A stretch of DNA of 64,000 nt from Acanthosepion esculentum (Eukaryota > Mollusca > Cephalopoda > Sepiida > Sepiidae). The translations under genes and the position numbers were made by a program. The stretch is from contig OZ038478.1 of the NCBI GenBank assembly GCA_964036315.1, forward strand, positions 144,530,557-144,594,556, read 5' to 3'. The notes below the pieces were generated by a model. The model worked only from the letters and a program-made list of their open reading frames with translations. It made no database searches and was not told the origin of the DNA. The stretch's first letter is position 1; each line of letters begins with the position of its first letter. Positions 22,438 through 33,389 of the stretch are shown piece by piece.

Positions 22438-22899
22438 AATTTCGTTTTTGTCCTTCCAGTTTTCAGTGTACTCCTCTGTGCGTCATAAACGGGAATGGTT
22501 CAAGATTAACTGATTGATTGATCGATCGATCGATCCTAATGGACATCAAAGTACACAGGGAAATATAGTTGAGTTCTGTAAGGAAAAGAGTAATAATGCC
22601 GGTGGCCATCACTGGGATTTGTATGGAAGAAGTATTTGATAAAATGTAGGGATGAACCTAAGTTTTGAAAAAGTTTGCCGTATGTGAAATTGTAGAGAAA
22701 TAGTCCATTAATGCTCATGTCAGCGCTCTTATTAAGCAATGTTCACACGCATTGTCTGTAATTTCGTTGAGCTTATATCTGTACTGAATAAAAATCAGGA
22801 ATTACTTTCAGGAAATAAAGATGTAAAAAGATAGTAAAATGGTTTTAAAACAAGCAAAAAGCCTGCTGAAAATTTATGCAATATATAATCTTTCATATG

Positions 22900-23190
22900 G
22901 TAGAGAATAATGGAAAATCTGATGGACAAGAGATTCGAAATCAAACATTTCGTTCTACGAACTGCTAATATCAACAGAGAGAACCTACTCGTAACAAGAA
23001 GGTTTTAAGGAATATAGGAACTATAAGGAAGTGTGCATACTTAGAATACGAAAGAATACAATTGAAATTACTGAGAGTGATAGTGATAAAAGACAGACAG
23101 GAAGATTTAGCACAGGCAGGTTATAAGAATTGAAAAGAAGCAAGAGGAATCATCGGATATTGGCGTGTCTGTGCTAATGAATGACTAAAC
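22900..23190 (+). pseudogene. Probable LINE fragment, weak
   Basis: Base-level resemblance to the group L-A tail (for example aacagagagaacctactcgtaacaaga split by stops) precedes the better RT fragment at 23470 on the same strand. No domain reads cleanly. Confidence 0.3.
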
Positions 23191-23469
23191 AGAGTTTAAG
23201 ATGTTTGAATTTATCATTCATTTAAGTTTATACACAACTATTTATCTGTATATAAAGATCGATTTATATTTGTGGTAATTCTTTATATAATTATCAATCC
23301 CGACATTTCGCGATATGGTGCGACAATCTTAAAAAATATATTGTTTTCTGTTATTCTGATACATATTCACAGAAAAGTATAAATGTATATGTTGTCGTAT
23401 TGTTATAAAGTATGTGAGCTGGCTTAGAGAAGTATAATTAGACGGTAAATAGTAAAAGAACATTGTCAT

Positions 23470-24300
23470 AGACACCGGAATAAGAAATGCCATATTCACG
23501 ATTAAAATTCATATCAGAATGAGCAACAATAATGCAGAAGTATGTTTTATAGATTACGCAAAATCATTTGACAAGGTACTCACAGTGATTCATTTAAACT
23601 GCTATGAAAAGTAAATTTATAGGAAAATATGTTAGAATATTCCAGGACTTGTGCTGTGATCAAACTCTCGGCATACGAATATAAAATGAATTGAGTAGCT
23701 GCACGAAAATAGAAGGAACGTGAGATAAGGATGTGTCTTCTCCCCAAAGTTACTTAACATCTACAGTGACGTTATCCTAAGGGAACTAGAGGCGCTAATA
23801 GTATTTATCATCGATGGGCTTATTCTTAATTCAAGTTACGCAGATGGCACTGTGTTGATAGCTGACTCGGAAAGAAATCTACACGACCCCCTAGAAAGGG
23901 TAAAAGAAATACGCGTAAAATGGACTGTCAACTGCCAGAAGATAGAAATATGGTCATCAACAAGAGAAAAGAAAACAAATGCGGGTTGCAAATTAGAGAT
24001 GTCAACATCAAGCAAGTGGCGAAGGTTAAAGATGTGGGGAGTATTTTGAGCGGGGTTTGGAAGGTGTGGCACAAAGATCCGAACAATCATAGGACTAGTG
24101 AAAGGGGAATTCTGAAATATAAGCAAAGTGCTGGGAAAGGGAAACATTTCGATTTATATGGCAGTGAATGCTGCACAATAACCCCACGGACGAGGAGAAA
24201 ATTAGAGGTAACAGGAATGTGGAACGAAAGAAGGATACTGAGAATTCGCTAGACGGAGCGAGTCAGCAACAAGAAAGCATTACATAAAATAGCAGCACAT
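23470..24300 (+). pseudogene. LINE reverse transcriptase fragment (group L-A)
   Basis: The plus strand reads GTRNAIFTIK, VCFIDYAKSFDKV (the RT palm Asp-containing motif), RQGCVFSPKLLNIYS-like sequence with changes, and then SSYADGTVLIADSERNL, where the YADD box has become YADG. The next frame gives WTVNCQKIE, and then MWNERRILRIR near 24220-24250. The order is that of a LINE ORF2 RT followed by its C-terminal region. Stops and frameshifts show it is dead. Confidence 0.75.
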
Positions 24301-24309
24301 AGAACACAA

Positions 24310-24850
24310 TTTTAGAATGGCGTTCACTCTGTACAAGACCCAAAATCCACTCAAGGAAGAGGTTTACAGAGTAAGTGGAGCAGTTTATGGAGATACGAAT
24401 GAAAGATAACAGTAGTGATGGAGGAACAATCTTCTTGGGAATCTATTCCACAAAACAGCAGTTCGTGGGAAGAAGCTGCTCGAGTGTAATCTATATCTCC
24501 CTAATGAATAAGGAAGGGAACGTGGGTGATTCGTTATAGTTGTGTAGCATGGGGCGTTTTAGCCGTGAAGGTTATAACTAGTGAAGCTGAGGAATTGGTT
24601 CGTCTGAACACTTTCAGCGACTGATAAGCGAGGTCTCGTTTTTGAGAAAGGAATTGCAGGGTTGAAAATAATTCGTCACTTCTAAGAACACGGAGATGTT
24701 TTTGGACTATCAAGAATGGAAAGTGAAGACTGTGCAGCTCCTGTACATATATGACAACAGTACTCCAGTTTCGGCTTGATCTGGCTCTTATAAAGGTAGA
24801 GGATAGCAGGAGAAGTCTGCTACTTACTGAAGCCGTACATGGAAGCAACG
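24310..24850 (-). pseudogene. LINE ORF2 C-terminal fragment (group L-B, CR1/L2/Jockey-like)
   Basis: On the minus strand: RNWSTVVIYVQELHSL, LRVLRSDELFSTLQFLSQKRDLA, VFRRTN and FTAKTPHATQL, and then decayed sequence. This matches the post-RT region of a LINE group that also appears at 27600, 38300, 54955-56825 and 57430. It lies tail-to-tail with the plus-strand fragment ending near 24300. Confidence 0.7.
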
Positions 24851-24928
24851 ATATTTCCAGGATATATAGCGACGGATTTTATTTATGCGGTCTGGATTGA
24901 GTTTAAGTTTCCATCGGTGATGGGGGCA

Positions 24929-24997
<69 letters not shown>

Positions 24998-24998
24998 T
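24929..24998. repeat. (CAT)n microsatellite
   Basis: About 23 CAT units. It sits at the 3' end of the minus-strand RTE-like fragment, where on that strand it is an (ATG)n tail typical of RTE-type LINEs. Confidence 0.95.
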
Positions 24999-25390
24999 CG
25001 GCCTCAATTTGGTTGGTCGTAACTCGATTAAAAATCGCTTTCTACACGGCTCGATCCTGCATTGCCGTCTCCAGATCAACAAAGTCCAACACTGAGTCCC
25101 GAGTCATAGTATATGGGGAAAGTCAACTTTCGTGGGAATACACCTTCAGAAGGATGCCATAAGAGTAAGGATGAGACGACCTCCCTGTCTGCTTGGTGGC
25201 AGTGGCCAGCAAACTGCAATCGCTTTTGTTTGAGCTGAAGAGAAATTGGTCTCAATTCTCCGTAAATTGTGTTTATCGTGTTCGGTGAATGTTGTGGTTT
25301 TGTTCGGTGATAATGAAACTTAACCAGTCTGGCTTTCAAGTCATTGATTGTTTTACCCCAGTTGAGCTATTATAGCTAAGTTAGGGGATA
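24999..25390 (-). pseudogene. RTE-like LINE C-terminal fragment with (ATG)n tail
   Basis: The minus-strand frame at 25076-25339 reads IYGELRPISLQLKQKRLQFAGH, here cited in parts, then LLLWHPSEGVFPRKL. That matches the C-terminal ..R..R.AGH....LLLW.P.. region of RTE-type elements in molluscs. The sequence then runs directly into (ATG)n, the expected very short 3' UTR plus tail. The copy is 5'-truncated. Confidence 0.7.
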
Positions 25391-25549
25391 GATAGGCAGC
25401 AAAATTCTGATAATCTAGAGTTTTGTAGGTGCACTCCAAATACAGTTGTATCATCAACATATATATCCACAAATGATCGGAGTATACACCCCGGCAGATC
25501 ATTTATGTAAATTAGAAATAGAACCATGAGAACGTCTGCGTTGATGGGT

Positions 25550-25790
25550 TTCTAATAGTCAGGAAAAGACTGCTGAATTTACTTGGACATATAATGCGAA
25601 AGGAGGGCTTAGAAAATGTAACCCTCACGTCGCATATTGAGAGTAAGTGAGATGGAAGAAAGCAAAGACCACTTATCTGACGAGCCTGCGTGAACCTATG
25701 GACGATGGTGAGCCCTAGCAGAAGGAGAGGAATGCTTAAGACCCACAATCACCTGAAGGGACGCGACTCATAGAAGCAACAGTTGGCTTT
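25550..25790 (+). pseudogene. LINE ORF2 tail fragment (group L-A)
   Basis: The plus strand gives RKRLLNLLGHIMRKEGLENV and TLTSHIES, then a decayed basic tail. It matches the copies at 18470 and 61440. Confidence 0.7.
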
Positions 25791-25799
25791 TAACTAAGA

Positions 25800-27590
25800 A
25801 TTACTTGTAGAATTGCTTGCGATGTTCAAATTTGTAATACCTTTGACATCATCAATCTATAAATAGGCCGAAATATACGCCCATGCTCTAATAACTAAAA
25901 CAATTTCCATAATAAATATTTATTTTTCCTCTTCATCACAGCACTATATTCACTCATGTATATTTTTAACCGATCGAAATTTATCCACTGCAATTGTTTC
26001 TTAATAAAACTGATTCAGATATACTGGTTTCGCCCACACCTCTGTATTTATGCACAGAAAGATGAAGAAAGGAAAAATATTACTTTTTTATACAATCATA
26101 TATATGTAATTAACTAATGAGGATGAGTATATTATATTCGTGCATTTTGTATAATCATTTGCAGTCATTCGAGACCTACCGATATCTTGCTGCGATCAGA
26201 TATCAAATTTCGTCCAGATACAAGCACTTGAAGTCATCATTCAAACAAATTTTACTTTTTCTTGGAAGCGGAAAACCCTTTTGACATCCTATGTCTATTT
26301 CTAACTTCTAGGCACGGAAACATGAAAAGAGAAAACTTAATAAGCAAATAAGTAAATAGCAAGCAAGCCTAAAGAGAAATAATATGAAAAATGTCTGTAA
26401 TATTTTTCATCTAATGCAATATTTATTTAATGATATTAATTAGAAAAAAGAAGAGGTAGTGGCTATATTAAAGGAATACCAAGAAATGCATGAAGGAAAA
26501 AATAGGGAGAGACTATATAATTTTTATTAGCTATATCGATTCAAATATTTTAAAAATTTTAAAGGTGGCAAAATTCAGGAACTGAAGACGAGAAAAGTTA
26601 AAGTAATAAAATAAGAAGGATTAACAGGGAAAAACAAAAGAAAAATAAATATATACAAGTATTTTCCCTAAAATTCAGGAAATTAATTAAAAAAAACTGC
26701 CAAAATAAAAAATAAAAACTCTTGTAGCTATTATCGTAAGTTAAGTAGAGGAGCAATGTCTTAAGCGATACGAAAAAAAAAGATACAGTATTAAGTGAAA
26801 TATAGAGTAAGAATCAATTTTAAGAGAGAAAAACATTGTAAGTTATTGCTAATGTTGGATGGAAAACTGAAAATAAAGAATTAAAACAAAAATATTTAAT
26901 ATCTAATAAAATATTAACTTCCATCCTGTGATTTAAAAACAACCGAAATCTGTCTCACGGATTTTAAATTCGAATAAGAAATGATTTCTCAAAGGTTTGA
27001 AAAATATACAATGAACATTTGTCATTTTCCTTTCAAAAAGATAATCTTCTGGGAGAATTTCATTGACAAATGTGAAAATGTATCGCTTTTCTTAACTTAT
27101 CACCTCGTTCGTCATTGAGATGACAGTGTAAAGCGTCATGTAAAGAAAATAAATCTTTATACACAGATTGCAAATAATATTACAGTGCCTAAAAGTATGT
27201 CGAAATTAACTTTACTAAATCTAGCAGGGTTAAATTGATTCTTCTTCTCTATATATGTTTTCATAAGTACAAAATAAGGTATATGAATTGTATTTAATTT
27301 CATATTATTATGCTATATACCCTTATCGGCTATAAAACTAGTCTTGGTTCTCGCGTGTAAAGATTATTTGAGATATCATAAATTTTAACCATTATTCTAC
27401 GCGCTTGCTGACAAAATACAGAAGTGGGCAGAGAGCTAAGGAAAGTAACCAGGTATTCTTATACCACGCCCCATGCCTAACCTTTGCTGGAGAGTTCTGC
27501 CGATTGTACCTGTTAGTGAACGTCTTTCAGAGCATGGGGAATTATGTTGGTTCACATTACCCAGCTGATATAAAACACCATCGTTCTTTA
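25800..27590. other. AT-rich, no gene recognised
   Basis: A long, purine- and A-rich stretch (26380-26900) without long microsatellites, without recognisable transposon motifs, and with no open frame over 60 codons until about 27405. Confidence 0.5.
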
Positions 27591-27599
27591 TTCAGAAAC

Positions 27600-28140
27600 A
27601 ATATTTTGGACAGAAATGTTAATGTTCAAATTGATATTCAGAAACACCAATTACTCCATGAAGTATTTAACTTCTTCTTCAATCCTCTACCTTTACGAGC
27701 TTCAAATCAGAATAGACTACTGCTGGCATATATTAGACAGAAACTGCCCAGTTATCACTTACCGCTCTCGACAAGGTCCAAAAGCGTCTCTCCTTCCTTG
27801 TGGGTGGCGACAAATTTTTCCACCTTCCACCGTCTTTCTGACAGACTAGACGTCGCAAATATCTCGCTGCTCTATCGCTATTTCCATGAAAAGTGTACAG
27901 ATGAATGATATTCCTTAGTTCCAGCAGTCCTAAATTTCACGGTCAAGACCCGTTATATTATGTACATTTTAGCAAACCACCATTCCATTAGTATTCCTTT
28001 GGTGATATGCAAGTTTCACAACTGCCTTCTAAAACCGACTCCACAGAGGCTGTTTCCCGGTTCACTACAATCTTAACCTGTTCAATTCTAGGGTTAACCG
28101 TTATCTACCGCATAACCTGTGCCTCTTAATCTGTAGCATC
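27600..28140 (+). pseudogene. LINE ORF2 C-terminal fragment (group L-B)
   Basis: Plus-strand frames show RLSDRLDVANISLLYRYFHE and KCTDE, then LVPAVLNFTVKTRY, SIPLVICKFH and FPGSLQS. This is the same order as the L-B post-RT region at 24310 (minus) and 54955 (minus). Stops occur between the pieces. Confidence 0.7.
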
Positions 28141-28149
28141 CTAAGAAAA

Positions 28150-28764
28150 GAAAAAAAGTTGTAAATTATGACATAGCAGAACATGACGTCATGAGTGAAC
28201 TAAGTTATTAGCGACTGCACTCAAAAAGATATCACTTCTCATTTCTTCGGGATGCACGCTTTCCACCATAATTGCATGAATGCAGAAACTACTCTCATCT
28301 TTGAACAATACTGAGCGTCATTCGAATCCTCGGGACAGCAAGGGAAATGTGCACATAGTTTTGTAACAGTGAATATCTGGCTATTTAGAATAACAAGATC
28401 CTAGAGACTTTCGCTACCACTTGGACATAGGGAACCGGATCTATTGATGTAGAAATATTCATTTCAAGTCCGTTACAATATCTAAAGAGCAACTGTCAAA
28501 AAGCCAATCATCTTTCATGTTATGACAAAATAGTCGGCTACCATACTTACATTAATAAGGGTGTCTGGTAAAAAATATATATATAGATTTGACAAATAAG
28601 AAATTTTAATAAACAGTTTGGATCATGTGATCAGAGACGAATCTATTTCAGCAAACTCTCATATATGCATATACAATTACGCACGTACACTTCTATAAAC
28701 ACCACAAAATCATCCCCTACAAAAGAACATCCAATCTGTGTGTTCTTTTTTTAATCATTACTCT

Positions 28765-28765
<1 letters not shown>
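28150..28765. other. No gene recognised
   Basis: It contains a lone CRE-type palindrome (tgacgtca, 28184-28191). I see nothing else. Confidence 0.4.
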
Positions 28766-28768
<3 letters not shown>

Positions 28769-28833
<65 letters not shown>

Positions 28834-29165
28834 TATTAATGCATGTTTTATTAAATAATATAGACAGGTTTTGCCTATTTTAAGTAAGTTCCTTTCATAT
28901 TGTCTGATAAGCTTAATCACATTGTCGTTGAAAGATTATCATTGTTGTTTCGTCCGTGTGTTTTTTGATTTATTAAAATTGTCATCTTTGATAATGGCTT
29001 ATGTAAGCCGAAAGCTTAGATTGGATTTAAACATGTATCTATATGGTGATTTCCTTTCGTCTTTCAACGATAATGTTATTAAGCTTATCAGACAACATGA
29101 AAGGAACTTACTGAAAATAAATAGACAAAACTTGTCTATATTATTATTGAAACATGCATTAATGC

Positions 29166-29234
<69 letters not shown>
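28769..29234. repeat. Head-to-head PLE 5' ends between (TA)n tracts
   Basis: The segment is symmetrical: (TA)n, then an approximately 100-base arm (28835-28940), a centre, the inverted arm (29058-29170), and (TA)n. Both arms read outward as the same PLE N-terminal protein, KLIRQ(Y/H)ERNLLKI....KHAL, and both stop within a few codons of each other at the TA tract. The centre (28987-29016) holds a hairpin ggctta..taagcc followed by gaaagc, like PLE terminal hairpins. Confidence 0.7.
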
Positions 29235-29240
<6 letters not shown>

Positions 29241-30790
29241 AATATTTTTAGTTTTTAAAAATATGATTCCTCCGCTACATAAGAGTTCTCATGTTTCAAA
29301 AGCGAGAGCCGAAACCCCCAACATAATTTTTTAAGTTATGTAGAGTTAAGGTGTCTGGACCCGCTTCCTTGTCAAGCGAGAATTTGGGAATAAGCTATCT
29401 TTTGGTTAGCTAGTGTTTATAAGTACGGTATCATTGGAACATTAGTTGCTATGGAAACGGCTAGTTTCGGCCGTTGAAGTTAGGTGGTTTAAGGGGCTAA
29501 GAATTAAAAATTAATTTTTATCTACAGGCCAGTCCCTTTCCAAAAATGCGTATCAAGTTACAATGGTGATTCTATGTCCAGAGTGGTTTTGGCTTATGCT
29601 AGTCAGACGGCGTCTTTTTTATTTATGTGCTTGCCTTGAGTCGTTGAGTGACTAGAAGGTTATGTTTCATTATTATCTATTTGATCTGTTTATTTATTTG
29701 TTTATTTACATGGCTTTTTTTATCAAAGGGTTTTTCTCAATAATTATTGTGCTGAGTTTTTTAAGGCTTTTAAATTATGGACTTAATTTGTTTAAATCTA
29801 TTTATTAATTATTTAATGCGAAAATCATTTGATGACGACAGAACACCGTTAACTCATGTCTATGGTTTAGTAACTTTTCACTATTTAGAAATCTAATGAT
29901 GTGCAGTTTTTCGTGTAGGCAAAGAGGGCATGGGTCATCCCAGGTTTTACATGTTCTAGTTCTATTTATTATTTTCCATTTTACTTTCGGTGTTTTGTTT
30001 GTTTCCTTTAAATGCCAGTAGTATTGAGATAGAGATGTCTGACTTCTATTTTGGATGTTGTTGAAGGAGCTTTTGTGGTGTCTCCAACTAATTTTAAAAT
30101 TATTCTTAGTTGACCCTATGTATAACCTTTCAGTGTTAGGATTCTCCATAGATGAGATGGTACATTGGTATACCACGGATTTAGTGAGGCATCTGTTTTC
30201 TAACGGGCAGTCATTAGGGTTTCTACAGTCACATGATTTTTCATTTTTTCTGTCTAATTGCAGTTTAGGAGTTTTATTGGCACTGTTTTGGCATGGGTGT
30301 TTTCCTAAGATTTTATTATTATGCTTTTTTATTATTCTTTCTAGGTTTTCAGTGCAGCTGTAACTTAACTTTAGGCTATTCTTATTAAAGGTTTGGCTTA
30401 GTTTGCTATTTTTGGGGAAGTGTTTACCTATTGAAGCTAGGAACTTATGGCCGAGTTTAGTGCTGACCATTTGGTTGAACGGAGGTGTATACCATATGAC
30501 CTTTCTTTTCCTATTCTTCTTACTATTAGTGCTATTGTTTGTATAGCTTATATCAGCGTTTCTGTATCCGCTATTTTTCAAGGCCGTGTTATAAAACTTA
30601 CTATGTGCTTATAATATTTCCTTATTTGCAGAGTTCTTGCTTATTCTTTTCTCTACTGATGTGGGTATATGCTTAATTATAGATGGGGGGTGGTTTGACT
30701 TAGGGTGTACATACAAGGGGTTGGTATTAGGTTTTCTGTATGGTGTGTAATTTTTGTTTACTAAGTCTAGAGTGTTTTATTTTTGTTTAC
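29235..30790 (-). pseudogene. Penelope-like element C (RT thumb, Cys-rich linker, GIY-YIG)
   Basis: On the minus strand from 30790: YTPYRKPNTNPLYV and SNHPPSIIKHIPTS, an in-frame TAA at 30609-30611, and then a 258-codon open frame (29805-30581). That frame contains IWYTPPFNQMVSTKLGHKF, LSYSCTENL, the zinc-like CDCRNPNDCPLENRC, the nuclease start LYIGSTKNNF, RHHKSSF, and a late CPLCLHEK. The order is the standard PLE C-terminal half. RT motifs before the thumb, including YRDDG, are missing because the copy is cut at (TA)n (30797). A 3' UTR runs to (TA)n at 29234 and is related to 47370-47600. Confidence 0.85.
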
Positions 30791-30792
30791 TA

Positions 30793-30796
<4 letters not shown>

Positions 30797-30856
<60 letters not shown>
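30797..30856. repeat. (TA)n tract
   Basis: It truncates PLE-C on its 5' side. Confidence 0.95.
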
Positions 30857-30860
<4 letters not shown>

Positions 30861-30939
30861 AGATGTTATATACGGACAAACAAGCACTCATGGCAAAGAT
30901 GCAATTTTGTTTCAATGAGGAAAAAAGATTGTCATAAAT

Positions 30940-31065
30940 GATTCTACTTAAAAATGCTACTTATGAAACATCACTTTCTTTTTGCATCATTTAAATTAAA
31001 AATATATAAGTAGAAACACCATAAAAGGAAAAGTAATATATACGGGTCTCCATAAAAGAGAAAGA
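30940..31065 (-). repeat. Dispersed repeat end, copy 1, with (AAT)n
   Basis: The reverse complement matches 32990-33115 (cttttatgga.accc, aaaaagaaagtgatg). In each copy the same edge meets an (ATT)n/(AAT)n run, as expected for a LINE or SINE 3' end with a trinucleotide tail. The family is not identified. Confidence 0.65.
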
Positions 31066-31180
31066 AATAATAATAATAATAATAATAATGAGAAGAAGAA
31101 GAAGAAGAAGAAGAAGAAGAAGAAGAAGAAGAAGAAGAAGAAGAAGAAGAAGAAGAAGAAGAAGAAGAAGAAGAAGAAGA
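31066..31180. repeat. (AAT)n then (GAA)n microsatellite
   Basis: A short AAT block runs into roughly 28 GAA units. The long Ser, Leu and Phe frames read through it are artefacts. Confidence 0.95.
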
Positions 31181-31619
31181 AACAAACAGGTGAAACAAAA
31201 GAGAAGAGGATAAAAATAAAATCAAAGAGAAAAAGTGAAAGAAGAAAGAGAAATATAAAATTTAAGAAACAGAAGAAAAAAGAATAGAAATGAATAGCGT
31301 AGAAAACCGAAAACCGATCTACATGAACAGGAAAAAAATACGGAAAAAGGCGAAAGAAAAAAGAAAGAAAGAAGGAACAAAGGAATAAAATATGTGTAGT
31401 TGATATCAATTCAGCCAATGAAAGAACGTTAAAATTAAGATAAATGAATATCCCGAAAAATTTAAACTCAACCGAAAATGTTTGCTATATTGAAACACTC
31501 TTGACATTGTGCAACAATGAAAGTTTAGCGTTATTAAAAAAAAAAAAACATATTATTTAAGAGAATTAAATTAGTATGCAAATAAAAGACCCTTTTACGA
31601 AGTAAAAATATTAGGCATT

Positions 31620-32045
31620 ACTTTTGTTGTCAAAATTCGTAAACTATTTAATTGCTTTTGTAGTACAAACCCACTGGATGAGACCAAGCTGGTGTTTAAT
31701 TTGTAGATTCACCTGTTCTAGTATCTTGCTGATTCTACCAATTTCAAACTTAGTTGGATTAACAATACTTGCTGGTTGTTTACACAGAAAATCGGTTTAT
31801 GATCTTTAAGCAGAACATAAGCTTCCTTAGTAGAAAGTTTAGCCACCCTATCACTGATTTTCAAATTATCAGTAATCTGTTTATCTGAAAAATTAATGAT
31901 GTTCACACAATTGGAGTTGTCGATATTCACTTTCTTATAATTCTTCATTATTTTATTATTAAGTTTTTGAATTGTCTTCTTATCCTCTTTCTCTTCATTA
32001 TTATTATTATTAAGTTTTTGAATTGTCTTCTTATCCTCTTTCTCT
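31620..32045 (-). pseudogene. Penelope-like element D, RT N-terminal part
   Basis: The minus-strand frame gives INFSDKQITDNLKISDRVAK and LSTKEAYVLLKDHKPIF, after which a frameshift continues as IVNPTKFEIGRISKILEQVN. These are the fingers and first palm motifs of PLE RTs. At 31955-32045 a unit of about 75 bases or less (aagtttttgaattgtcttc..) is tandemly duplicated. The piece ends before the catalytic box. Confidence 0.75.

Positions 32046-32106
<61 letters not shown>
32046..32106. repeat. (TTA)n, left flank of the LINE insertion
   Basis: About 20 TTA units. It forms one side of the element at 32107-32921. Confidence 0.95.
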
Positions 32107-32107
<1 letters not shown>

Positions 32108-32921
32108 TCCTTTGATATCTGCCGTTTACACATTTCTTTCCTAGTCCCGCCCATGGACCTAAGGTTAGAAATGGTATTATGACACTTTCCACTGAAAAAA
32201 AATGATTACATAGATAAAGCCCTTCATAAAGTGTGGGCTGTACTTGTCAGAATAATTTTTGGTATCTCTTTGAGGCATGGACTTCCAGGGATCCCTTCAA
32301 TTAGTCTACTGGAATCTTTTCCAACCAATCCTAAGGCTCCAACTACAACAGGGATTGTTGATGTTCCCATGTGCTACATTTTTTAGATTTCTATTTCAAG
32401 GTCCTTGTATTTTGACAGCTTTTCGAATATCTTCAAAGATACATTTCAGTCTGCAGGGACAGCCATATCAATAAGGAAGCACTTTTTTGTTTGTGATCTT
32501 TAATAACAATGTCTGGGCGGTTGGCTTTGATTGTTCTGTCAGTGTGTATTGTGTAGTCCCATAGAATTTTAACAGGTCCTATCTCCGTAACCGGGTCTGG
32601 GTGTCGTTCGTATCAGTTTCTTTCAGTTTCCTTCCCGTAAAAGTTGCAAATTTTCCAGTGCAGATATTGGCCCATTCTGTCATGCCGGTTTTTAAATTCA
32701 GTGGGTGCCAATATCATGCAACCTGATACAAGATGATCAATGGTTTCTGGATACTAATCTCAGAATCTGCATTTTGGGCTAACACTGTATTTTAATTTAT
32801 GTGCTTGATAATTCCTAGTTAACAAGCATTGGTCCTGTGCAGCAAGGATAAAAGCTTCAGTTTCAGCTTTCAACCCTGCACTACGTAGCCACTGATGGGT
32901 ACGGTTTTTGTCTACGTCAGC
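32107..32921 (-). pseudogene. 5'-truncated LINE with CCHC and restriction-like endonuclease (R4/Dong-like)
   Basis: The minus strand reads HQWLRSAGLKAETEAFILAA, QDQCLLTRNYQ, then the CCHC remnant (KCRF...ETIDHLVSGC) and RHDRMGQYLHWKICNFYG. It then gives NRPDIVIKDHKQKSASLL, matching the R/KPD..K..LLID signature of restriction-like endonucleases. RLE-type LINEs place exactly this CCHC-RLE module after RT. The element lies between (TTA)n on both sides. Dong/R4 elements are known to target TAA repeats. Stops and a changed second catalytic region (LIWLSL where LIDMS is usual) mark decay. Confidence 0.7.
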
Positions 32922-32936
32922 TTATTATTATTATTA

Positions 32937-32985
<49 letters not shown>

Positions 32986-32989
32986 TTTT
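32922..32989. repeat. (TTA)n, right flank of the LINE insertion
   Basis: About 22 TTA units with one TCA. It may originally have been the tail of the repeat that continues at 32990. Confidence 0.95.
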
Positions 32990-33120
32990 CCTTTCATGGA
33001 AACCCTTTTTATATATGTTTTCGTTTTATGTTGTTCCTCCTGATATATTTTTTAAAAATGAAAAAAGAAAGTGATGTCTTATTAGCAGCATTTTTAAATA
33101 GGATCGGAGGCTTCAGAAAG
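32990..33120 (+). repeat. Dispersed repeat end, copy 2
   Basis: It is the counterpart of 30940-31065 in opposite orientation and abuts (TTA)n. Confidence 0.65.
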
Positions 33121-33389
33121 CCATAGTAATATTTTATATTTCGCGACCCCGGTAAAATTCGGTTTCGCTTCGCCCGACCTTATGATTTCAAAACAATGAG
33201 TGGATTAATAAATTATTCTAGGAATCAATCGAAAAACAAAATCAATAATAACATTAGCGTAGACATACTCTATGTAACTATCTTGAAACACAACTTGTTA
33301 ATTATATTTGAGAGAGAGAGAGAGAGAGATCAAAATAAAAACAAAGAACAGTCAGATTAATAATCCACAGTTATTTTTTTTTAAGTGCT

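Noticed and set aside
24839..25162. Frame with a run of His residues
   Set aside because: It is the (CAT)n tail of an RTE-like LINE on the other strand.
28184..28191. CRE palindrome tgacgtca
   Set aside because: A single 8-base site with no promoter context.
30055..30363. Plus-strand 102-codon frame
   Set aside because: It is antisense to the long PLE-C coding frame.
30971..31418. Long Ser-, Leu- or Phe-repeat proteins on the minus strand
   Set aside because: They come from the (GAA)n tract; no flanking domain supports them.
32277..32474. Plus-strand 65-codon frame
   Set aside because: It is antisense to the RLE-type LINE remnant.
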